Part shown: in pieces, positions 1 through 7,349 of the stretch
How the letters are laid out: each line of letters starts with the position of its first letter
How positions within the stretch are numbered: the stretch's first letter is position 1
Virus record (IMG/VR): IMGVR_UViG_3300008107_000425
Location: 1-22,564 of that record
Direction: 5' to 3' (one strand)
Length of the DNA stretch: 22,564 nt
Source: a virus
Notes under the pieces: generated by a model
The model's database searches: none
The model's input: the letters and a program-made list of their open reading frames with translations, nothing else
What the model was told of the DNA's origin: nothing
Position numbers and translations under genes: made by a program

Positions 1-2
1 TC

Positions 3-1904
3 AGCTTGCGCTTTATACCATGTAGTTCCATCGAATCTAACAATATCACCAACAATGAATCCATGACTAGCTTGAGTGAATTCATCAATCAAAGCTGTTC
101 CATTTCCAGTATCTGTCTGTTTTTTAACAATATTATTCTCAATTACTAATTTATATAAATTTTCAGAAGTTGTGGTTGTTGGAAGTTCTGTAAATACTAA
201 ATTATTAGAACCGCTATAATATAAAGTTCCTGTAGTTAACGTATCAGAATCAGAAAATTTAGGTATATAGTTTGCAGCACCCGAACCATCAATTACTTTT
301 TTACCACTTAATTGACTAAAATTTATTGCTTGATTTATATATCCAGAACTAATAAACAAAACATCTGAAAATTCAGAAACTACTTCTTGAGAATTAATTG
401 CGCGTACTTTTACAAAATAATCTGTATCCTCTTTTACGGGAAAAATAAAAGACGGATCTATTGTAGAATAAACAAAATCAGCAAAACCAGTTATTCTTTT
501 TGCTATCTGTATTCCTGTAACAAAATCCCCCAAATCATCAACACCTGTTGTAGAAGGCGTAAAATTATTTAAATATCTTTCAGATGAATACGTTCCAGTA
601 TAAACAGTTCCACTGTAAAAACCCCCAGAAGGCAAAAAAGAAAAAGAATTACCGCCTGTATAATTATAGCATAAAAATATTTCAGAAGAATCAAGGTATC
701 CAGAAGGTATTCGTATTTCCGTTATATAATTAAAACCTGTAGTTGTTGAAAAAAGTCCTGTTGGATAAGATCCAAAATTATCTACATATATTGTATGATC
801 AGTCCATTGAACTCCAGACAGCCCATAAGCATTAAATATATTGGAAGTTCCACTTACGCCTGTACCAGTTCCATAATAAACAGATTCAATATTTTCGCAT
901 ATTCTATTATTAATAAAATAATCGTATTTATTTTTATTTACTCCGCTTTCTTCAACTAGTATATGAAAATTACAATCTTGAGATTGTTCAACATGGTCCC
1001 ATTTAACAAAAGCTTCTAAATTTAAATTTTTATCTGTTTTATTTAAGTTGGAACTTACATAACCAGTTAAATTAGACAATTTGAAAGGCAAATTTAATAA
1101 AGAATAAGAATTAGGCTTTATTCCTGAAGAGATTATTTTTTGTCCACTATAAAAATAATTATATGGCACAAAATGCAAATAATAAGGTTGTCTAATGAAA
1201 TTATCAGTTTGATCATTTTGATTTATATTAACTAAATCAGGTATAGAAACCGTATTTAAATTTGGATTTCTTATTTCAACAGTATATAAGTAATTATCCG
1301 AATCTGGATCAAACACCGTTCCAGTAGTAGCAAAAATCGAAACTTTATTTATTATAGAACTATCTGAATAAGACAATCCAATATCAACAAAATTATCTAT
1401 TGAATAACTATCTACATTTACACTAGGAATTCCAAAATCAATTAAAGCTATACCTGTGCTTTTTCTACCTTGATTATCTACGCTTACAGCATCTATAAAA
1501 AACTTATTTAAACCTGAAATATTTTGAACCCCAGTTACTCCAACAAAAGCTTGTAATATATCTAACGAATCCACTGAAATAGCAGATTGTTTAAGAGAAA
1601 CTGGAAGAGAATATATTAGTTGTCTATCTATATTATAGTAATTTATCTCAAAACCCGAAAAACCTACATCTCTTATGGTACCGCTTAAAATTTGATTTGT
1701 TACTGGCTTTTCAACTGTCCAATTTAAATTTATTGTATTTTCCGCCAAATATCCAGAAACGAATGGAATATTTACGTCTAAACCATATATAGATGGCGAA
1801 AGCGCTGTATTTTTATATGAAAATTGACCATTTAAAGTCAAATCTATACTTTTAACCGTAAAAGCGCTATCATAATCAATTCCTGTTGTTGGAATAAAAG
1901 CCAT
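3..1904 (-). CDS. Tail fibre protein downstream of gpJ, C-terminus cut by window edge
   Basis: An open frame of 634 codons runs from the ATG at 1902-1904 to the left window edge without a stop, so the C-terminus lies outside the window. It starts 8 bases after the gpJ stop, and there is no clear Shine-Dalgarno sequence. The first ~430 residues are beta-rich and unrecognised, with many Gly-Thr and Gly-Ser turns. A fibronectin-III-like segment at about residues 440-515 contains DTDYFVKVRAIN followed by SEFSD. Next come the fibre phrase GAANYIPKFSDSDTL and, at the very edge, SHGFIVGDIVRFDGTTWYKA, a module common in phage tail fibres. The position after gpJ and these motifs point to a side or tip fibre that contacts the host surface. 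The fibre class is well supported; the receptor cannot be guessed. It could also be the first part of a longer fibre with a C-terminal chaperone domain. Confidence 0.8.
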   Translation of the reverse strand, partial: MAFIPTTGIDYDSAFTVKSIDLTLNGQFSYKNTALSPSIYGLDVNIPFVSGYLAENTINLNWTVEKPVTNQILSGTIRDVGFSGFEINYYNIDRQLIYSLPVSLKQSAISVDSLDILQAFVGVTGVQNISGLNKFFIDAVSVDNQGRKSTGIALIDFGIPSVNVDSYSIDNFVDIGLSYSDSSIINKVSIFATTGTVFDPDSDNYLYTVEIRNPNLNTVSIPDLVNINQNDQTDNFIRQPYYLHFVPYNYFYSGQKIISSGIKPNSYSLLNLPFKLSNLTGYVSSNLNKTDKNLNLEAFVKWDHVEQSQDCNFHILVEESGVNKNKYDYFINNRICENIESVYYGTGTGVSGTSNIFNAYGLSGVQWTDHTIYVDNFGSYPTGLFSTTTGFNYITEIRIPSGYLDSSEIFLCYNYTGGNSFSFLPSGGFYSGTVYTGTYSSERYLNNFTPSTTGVDDLGDFVTGIQIAKRITGFADFVYSTIDPSFIFPVKEDTDYFVKVRAINSQEVVSEFSDVLFISSGYINQAINFSQLSGKKVIDGSGAANYIPKFSDSDTLTTGTLYYSGSNNLVFTELPTTTTSENLYKLVIENNIVKKQTDTGNGTALIDEFTQASHGFIVGDIVRFDGTTWYKAQA

Positions 1905-1912
1905 ATATTAAA

Positions 1913-4900
1913 TTACACATTAATTAATTTCAAATTTTCATCAAAAGCATAAAAATCTATTGAATAAGGAGGGCTAAAACTAGTTTTGTTTAAAGGAGTT
2001 TCACCTAAAAACAAATTAATAAATTTAGCTTCTGATCTTAAAGTTTTAAATTTTAAAGTTTTTCCATCTTTCGTTACTATGCAATATAATCCATAAACTT
2101 TTTTATTAGTTGAAACTGAGAAGGAGCCAAATATTTTAACAAAATCTATTTTTAATTGTTTAAATTTATTCTCAGCGAAACCAGAGTCTAAAGTTTCATT
2201 ATCAATACTGAACGAGTAATCATACGTTGAATTTATAGAAGTTAAATAATTTATGTCCTGATTAAACAAAACACCATCAGTAAAAAACGTTTGAATTTGT
2301 GAATCTATAAAAGCAGGAGATATATAAGAATCAGTAGAAAAAACAATCTCTTTTTTATCGTTTTGAGTTTCGTCTATATATTCATCTTTTTCTACAAAAT
2401 CAAATTTTTCATAAGAATACTTCATTGCTGCTAGCGAATACTCGTTACCAGAATTTTCTCCAATATTAGTTATTCTATACAGATCGCCATCTTCTGTATA
2501 ATTATTTAAATATATTGTGAAAGAAGCATCGCTTCTTAAAGTTGAAAAACTACCATAGTTTAAATCAGGAAATAAAGAAAAATTAACATTATTTATTCTT
2601 GCGTAAGGAGTATTAAATGCAACCACCCCGTACAATGGATTCCCTTTTGCTCTGCCGATATCTCTAAGCTTTATATTATTTAAATAATAAATTACAAACT
2701 CCCCATCATAGACAATGTTTAAAATATCCACTTCTGTCACTGTTTTTCCAGGAAAAGACACTACATTTCCATTTTCTATATACGATAAAGATCCAGCAGA
2801 TATATAAAATCCATAATTTATATCATTTTGATCTACAGAAGTGTTATTTATCTCGCTTAGCCCACAAACTAAATATGTTCCAGAATACGTTACTTTAAAA
2901 GATATTTGACAGTTATCTATATAACTTTGTTTTGTAAAAGCTTTTCTTGTCCAAGCAGATGGGCCTACATTATCACCATAAACCGTTTTCCCATCATCAG
3001 AAGTTAACACTTTACTTACTATATTCCAAGAAATATAAGCTGAATTAATTAATTTTAATCTTAGATTTTTATTATCTACTTCGCTTATATAATAAGGCAG
3101 TTCAATTAACTCATTATCAACCAATGAAAATATTTTTATAATACTACCCAAAGCATTTTCTGAAACCTCTCTATCAATACTTATATAATTATTTTTATAA
3201 TCCAAAGAAGTAATTCTTCCAAAATTTATGTTACTATTTTTTAGTGAATCGCTTACCCTTATAATGTCTCCAACTTTTAATAATGAGACTTCAACACCAC
3301 CATTAAAATTGACAATTTGAGATTCTAATTTTCCTGTTGCTAAAAACCATTTACCAACTCTCTGGGCCTGATATTTAGAAGTTATCCCGAATCCAAGAAT
3401 TTCTTTTTCTATTATTCCAAATTTTTGTATTAAAGCTGCATCTTCTACATAAACGATTTTATCTTTAAAATTGTCCAGCTTGTCAAGATAAGAAACTTTA
3501 ACTACAGAAAAAGCTGTATTTAAATTGCCAGAAGAATAACTAAACAACCCATCTTTTACATTTGAATTATTAAAAACATAAGAAACTGGTTTTTTTACGT
3601 CGCTTGTTAAATTTAAATATCCATTTCTAAAATAAAAAACACCTCTAAAAATAGAAGCTAAATCAGATAAAACTCTCAAACCCTCTGTTTCGCTATTTAT
3701 CAAAATATTTGCAGAAAATCTTGACTCTAAAAAGTCTGAAAAACCTTCTTGCCTTGCCACGCATTTTCCAGTAGCAACATTCAGATATGTATCGAAAATC
3801 TTAGACGAAGCGTATTTTTTAGAAACAATTTCATCAGGAGAATTAAAATTAGTTACTGTATTTTTGTATCCAGAAATATAAGAAACTGCAAAAGATTTTA
3901 TTTTATCCTGAGTGTTCAATAGAGAAGGATCTTTCAGAATATATTCTTTTAAAGCTATAAAGAAATTTCCGCTTAAATCAGATTCTATAAATTTTCTAGG
4001 ACCAAAATCATTATATAATTTTATAGTTGCAATTGATCCATTTGTAGTTATAGGACCAATAATTTTCTTTACATTAAGATTTAAATCTTCTCCTACTTGA
4101 TTCTTTATATCATATAAAAATAAAATTTCCCCAAACGGATATTTATTTTGCAAAGTAAAAATATCATCTGTCGTATTTATTTGAATAGTATTAAAACCCT
4201 CTTCTCCAAAAATAAAAGAATTATTAAAATAAAAATCCTGATATTTATATTTCGTTGAACAATTGGTTTTTACTAATTCATCACAATATTTTGATATTTT
4301 ATATAACTCCCATTTATTAATATCATTTTCCGTCAATATAGATTTTGCCAATCCATATCTTCCATTGACGCACAAATCATTAAATATCCAAGCTGGATTA
4401 TCTGTCCATCTTAACGATTTACTAAAATTTCCAGACCAATCTCCAGAATATTCTTTCGCTTCCGAATCGTAATTATCTGGAACAGCTATCTTTAACAATT
4501 TACAATCAAAACTTCTTACAGGAATTGACGAAAAATGCTTAGAACTAACTTTATTTCTACAAATAGCTGAAAATGGATATAAAAAGTTATAATTAACAAT
4601 TTCAATTATACTATTAACTGAAAAAGATCTCGCTAAAACCCCTTTTCTCGGACCATTTGCTGGAAGTCTTTTTTGAACGCTATAAACATTAATAATAAAT
4701 TCAGAATTAATGTTATCTAATTTATCATATTTATCTATTTCTATTTCAAAAGTCAATAAAACTGGATTTTGTTTTGCAATTATATATCCCTGAAATAACA
4801 AATATTCTGTTTTTTGTTTGAAAGAATTTGTTATACTAATGACAAAGCGAACTGTATTATTATAATTGTTTCCAGATGCATCTATATAATACAACTCGTC

Positions 4901-5473
4901 CAAACTAATAATAACTTTTATAAAGTTTGCGTATTTATTTTTTAAATAATGAGAAAACACTTTTGCTGTATTTTTCAAATCAATAATTGATTTTTTAAAA
5001 GCATCTTTTTCTTTTTCAGTTTCGCTTTCATTAAAAGACGTTAAAATATAATTTGGTGATATCTTATCGTCATCAACCTTTGAAAATTCTTCTATACTAG
5101 AAGTTAAATCATAGATTTTAGTTTTATATTCATAAGTAGAACTAGCTATAACTGGTATATTAGAAGTTTCTGAACCCAAAGATAATGAAAAATCAGAAGA
5201 GCTTATATTAAACAAATTACTTTTCTTATCTTTTATTGAAACATCATTAAAATATACTCCATAAGCTAAAGACCCATTTGTTTGAGTTGAAACGCTAGAA
5301 CTTAAATCTATATAATTTAAAGCGTTTCCAAAATTATCAGTCAACCCTTCTATTGGACCTTCTGATATAAGATCCACCGCTTCATAAAAACTTTCAGAAT
5401 TAACAGTAAAACCCTGAGAATTTGCAGAGTTTTGAAACATCGTCACATCTGATTTTGATAAATTGATTTTCAT
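1913..5473 (-). CDS. J: Tip attachment protein J (host-specificity protein, gpJ-like)
   Basis: This 1186-residue protein (lambda gpJ is about 1130) is the central tip protein that closes the tail tube and binds the receptor. Diagnostic stretches are YEAVDLISEGPIEGL (residues 30-44) near the N-terminus, NPAWIFNDLCVNGRYGLA (359-376) and GFSDFLESRFSANILI (577-592), followed by a Gly/Thr-rich baseplate-hub-like region and GDIIRVSD (735-742). About residues 825-970 look like a concanavalin-A/SPRY-type insert (GFYISAGSLSYIENGN, then VYDGEFVIYYLNNIKLR) that lambda J does not carry. The C-terminal ~200 residues are unrecognised and are the likeliest receptor-binding part. Its ATG overlaps the gpI stop as ATGA, so translation is probably coupled to gpI. 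The family assignment is secure from sequence and gene order; the insert call is a fold-level guess. Confidence 0.92.
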   Translation of the reverse strand: MKINLSKSDVTMFQNSANSQGFTVNSESFYEAVDLISEGPIEGLTDNFGNALNYIDLSSSVSTQTNGSLAYGVYFNDVSIKDKKSNLFNISSSDFSLSLGSETSNIPVIASSTYEYKTKIYDLTSSIEEFSKVDDDKISPNYILTSFNESETEKEKDAFKKSIIDLKNTAKVFSHYLKNKYANFIKVIISLDELYYIDASGNNYNNTVRFVISITNSFKQKTEYLLFQGYIIAKQNPVLLTFEIEIDKYDKLDNINSEFIINVYSVQKRLPANGPRKGVLARSFSVNSIIEIVNYNFLYPFSAICRNKVSSKHFSSIPVRSFDCKLLKIAVPDNYDSEAKEYSGDWSGNFSKSLRWTDNPAWIFNDLCVNGRYGLAKSILTENDINKWELYKISKYCDELVKTNCSTKYKYQDFYFNNSFIFGEEGFNTIQINTTDDIFTLQNKYPFGEILFLYDIKNQVGEDLNLNVKKIIGPITTNGSIATIKLYNDFGPRKFIESDLSGNFFIALKEYILKDPSLLNTQDKIKSFAVSYISGYKNTVTNFNSPDEIVSKKYASSKIFDTYLNVATGKCVARQEGFSDFLESRFSANILINSETEGLRVLSDLASIFRGVFYFRNGYLNLTSDVKKPVSYVFNNSNVKDGLFSYSSGNLNTAFSVVKVSYLDKLDNFKDKIVYVEDAALIQKFGIIEKEILGFGITSKYQAQRVGKWFLATGKLESQIVNFNGGVEVSLLKVGDIIRVSDSLKNSNINFGRITSLDYKNNYISIDREVSENALGSIIKIFSLVDNELIELPYYISEVDNKNLRLKLINSAYISWNIVSKVLTSDDGKTVYGDNVGPSAWTRKAFTKQSYIDNCQISFKVTYSGTYLVCGLSEINNTSVDQNDINYGFYISAGSLSYIENGNVVSFPGKTVTEVDILNIVYDGEFVIYYLNNIKLRDIGRAKGNPLYGVVAFNTPYARINNVNFSLFPDLNYGSFSTLRSDASFTIYLNNYTEDGDLYRITNIGENSGNEYSLAAMKYSYEKFDFVEKDEYIDETQNDKKEIVFSTDSYISPAFIDSQIQTFFTDGVLFNQDINYLTSINSTYDYSFSIDNETLDSGFAENKFKQLKIDFVKIFGSFSVSTNKKVYGLYCIVTKDGKTLKFKTLRSEAKFINLFLGETPLNKTSFSPPYSIDFYAFDENLKLINV

Positions 5474-5964
5474 TCTGCAATTTCATTTATGTTAGTGACA
5501 TCATTAGATATAACAACAGATCCTATTTTTAAACGACCATAACCTATTGGTATGGGAACATTTCTTTTAGTAACATTCTCATAAGAAGAAAATATTTTTG
5601 AAGTAGTTTTTATATCAATCGGTGATTTAGGTGTCAATAACTTTGTAATCAAAAATTGAATACCTATAGAAATAGCCAAAATTAACAAGCTTATTCCGAA
5701 ATCACTCCCCATAATTAATGGAACAACTTCAATCTTAGAGTTATTTTTTAAAATAGGTGAATTTATATATTCGGGAGGCATAATTTTTCCATCAACATAC
5801 ACTATGAAATTTGAAATATATTCTTCTAATAAACCTAAAGTTTTTATTAAACAATTTGTATTAGCTTCTATAGCCTCGAAAGCTTCAGCAACAGTTGAAA
5901 TATTAAAATTCCAATCTAGTTTCATATAGTTTTCAAAAATTCCATGTAATTTTACATTCACCAT
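5470..5964 (-). CDS. I: Tail tip assembly protein I (gpI-like)
   Basis: This 164-residue protein has the layout of lambda gpI. The N-terminal half is ubiquitin-like (VKLHGIF at 4-10, FIVYVDGKIMPPEYI at 53-67). A hydrophobic segment follows at about 88-110 (GISLLILAISIGIQFLI). The conserved C-terminal signature NVPIPIGYGRLKIGSVVISN falls at 135-154. In lambda, gpI acts with gpK and gpL in building the tip around gpJ and is not clearly present in the finished virion. It sits 7 bases after the gpK-like gene and overlaps gpJ by 4 bases (ATGA). The chosen start is the first ATG after the preceding stop and is the only sensible one upstream of the ubiquitin-like domain. The hydrophobic stretch is typical of this family and need not mean a membrane protein in the cell. 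Confidence 0.88.
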   Translation of the reverse strand: MVNVKLHGIFENYMKLDWNFNISTVAEAFEAIEANTNCLIKTLGLLEEYISNFIVYVDGKIMPPEYINSPILKNNSKIEVVPLIMGSDFGISLLILAISIGIQFLITKLLTPKSPIDIKTTSKIFSSYENVTKRNVPIPIGYGRLKIGSVVISNDVTNINEIAE

Positions 5965-5971
5965 AATAGTA

Positions 5972-6298
5972 TTATTTACACTTCATTTCAGACCAATTAT
6001 CAGATGATATATTATAAATTAACATATTTAATTTATGAAATTTCTGATAATGAATGTCTGTTTCAGAAAATCTATCTGAATTATTATGACTATGAAATAA
6101 ATATTTTATACTAAATTTATTTTTTATTTTTAAATAGTCAATAGGTGAAATTAAAAAAAAATCTTCAGATTGTGGATGTTTATTCTCTAATTCTATAAAA
6201 AAATCTTCATTTTTATCTGACACAATAAAACCACAAACTTCGGTTTTTTTGCTTAAACATATAGATTTTATATATTGTTTTAAATTATTATTTATCAT
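5972..6298 (-). CDS. K: JAB/JAMM metallopeptidase-like tail assembly protein (gpK N-domain-like)
   Basis: With the start at ATG 6296-6298 this is a 108-residue JAB1/MPN+ domain. It shows the upstream glutamate in KTEVCGFIV (E20) and a metal site FHSHNNSDRFSETD (H69, H71, S78, D81). Lambda gpK has such a domain fused to an NlpC/P60 peptidase; here only the JAMM part is present. Only six residues separate the second histidine from the serine, whereas the usual JAMM spacing is seven. The frame is open further upstream to an ATG at 6367, which would add 23 residues (MKIIYLIMELYL...). That stretch does not resemble the family and would overlap gpL by 80 bases. The inner start overlaps gpL by 11 bases and begins directly before the domain, so it is preferred. 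Expected role: maturation or assembly of the tail tip. The family call is strong; enzymatic activity is not established. Confidence 0.85.
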   Translation of the reverse strand: MINNNLKQYIKSICLSKKTEVCGFIVSDKNEDFFIELENKHPQSEDFFLISPIDYLKIKNKFSIKYLFHSHNNSDRFSETDIHYQKFHKLNMLIYNISSDNWSEMKCK

Positions 6299-7349
6299 TG
6301 TTAAATGAAAAAGTAGCTGAAAAAGCTCCAAAAGGTAAAGCTCCATTATCAGATAAATAATCTTCAAATCTCAATAAACAACCTCTTAAAGTTTTAGAGC
6401 ATCTATCTTGTTTCCAAACATTAGTATTTTTATCTGGAAATTTTCCTAAAATATTGTTGGATACGCAAACGTAAAACGTTTTAGGTTTATTTAAAAAATT
6501 TACGTTTCCAACGTCTTGTTGAGCATCTAGACTTGAAATCGTATCCACATAAACAAAATCTCCACTATTATATGTAGTGGCGGGAGACCATTCGCCTTTA
6601 TAAGTTATCGTAGATAAATTATATGAATTATTTGCTAAATCTGGTTTATAAGATGATAAAAATGTTTTATCATTTTCATCCGCTACTGGTAAACCTGGAT
6701 CTGGAGAACTTGCGTTTCCTCCCCAACCAGATTCTTTAAAATATAAATAACTTGACTGTAACTTATTTAAAGGAGTAGAATTTATTTGAGGCCCTTTAAA
6801 AGCAGGAGTATTTCCATAATTACATCCATAGCATCTATAATTCCAAGAACAAGTATCGTTAGTAATTTTTCTTGTTGGTAAAGATAAATTCTCTATATCA
6901 ACTTTAGTAACTAATTCTAACTCAACGTTTTCTTTGTTTTCTGATTTTTTTAAATTTATAATAAATTTATCATAAGCAACATAAGTATTAAAAGCAGAAA
7001 CGCCAAAAGGATTAATACCATCAGTAAAATTAACAGTATCCAGATCTTTTCCTAATATTTTTTTTCTAAAAACTTTTTTACCTATCAAATCAGCGCGATC
7101 TTTCAATATCTTAGAAAAATAATTATTTATATTGGCAATTTTTAAAATTGGCCTACTTTGCTTTCCATCTGATGAAGTTTCGAAAGATGAAAATTCACAA
7201 GGTATAAAAATATATTGATTTCCTTGAAATATTAAATTAGATGAAAAATTCTTAGAACCATGAAAACGAAGATAGCCTTCATTTGATTCAAGTTCAATTT
7301 CAAATAAATCTAAAATGAGATAATTATTTAATTTAAATAAAGTTTTCAT
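6288..7349 (-). CDS. L: Minor tail protein L (gpL-like, probable Fe-S cluster) with an inserted sugar-binding-like module
   Basis: This 353-residue protein (lambda gpL is about 230) matches gpL at both ends. The N-domain has LFEIELESNEGYLRFHGSKN and later SRPILKIANINNYF. The C-terminus ends with the hallmark DRCSKTLRGCLLRFED followed by NGALPFGAFSA. Lambda gpL binds an iron-sulfur cluster through cysteines of its C-terminal domain. Candidate ligands here are C167, C173, C176, C317 and C324; which four are used cannot be told from sequence. Between the two cysteine groups lie about 140 residues instead of a short loop. Part of this insert (about 251-316: GEWSPATTYNSGDFVYVD, then FYVCVSNN and NTNVWKQD) resembles CBM5/12 chitin-binding modules. 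The gene overlaps the upstream 906-residue protein as ATGA and the gpK-like gene by 11 bases. Role: tail tip component next to gpJ. Confidence 0.9.
   Translation of the reverse strand: MKTLFKLNNYLILDLFEIELESNEGYLRFHGSKNFSSNLIFQGNQYIFIPCEFSSFETSSDGKQSRPILKIANINNYFSKILKDRADLIGKKVFRKKILGKDLDTVNFTDGINPFGVSAFNTYVAYDKFIINLKKSENKENVELELVTKVDIENLSLPTRKITNDTCSWNYRCYGCNYGNTPAFKGPQINSTPLNKLQSSYLYFKESGWGGNASSPDPGLPVADENDKTFLSSYKPDLANNSYNLSTITYKGEWSPATTYNSGDFVYVDTISSLDAQQDVGNVNFLNKPKTFYVCVSNNILGKFPDKNTNVWKQDRCSKTLRGCLLRFEDYLSDNGALPFGAFSATFSFNNDK

Noticed and set aside
387-572. 61-codon plus-strand open frame over the fibre gene
   Set aside because: The minus-strand fibre frame is continuous here and encodes FN3-like sequence. 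The plus-strand product is Cys/Tyr/Ile-rich low-complexity sequence.
5972-6367. 131-residue version of the gpK-like protein using the upstream ATG at 6367
   Set aside because: The extra 23 residues are unlike the JAB family and would lie entirely over the gpL C-terminus, including its conserved LPFGAF region. The ATG at 6298 starts directly before the domain.
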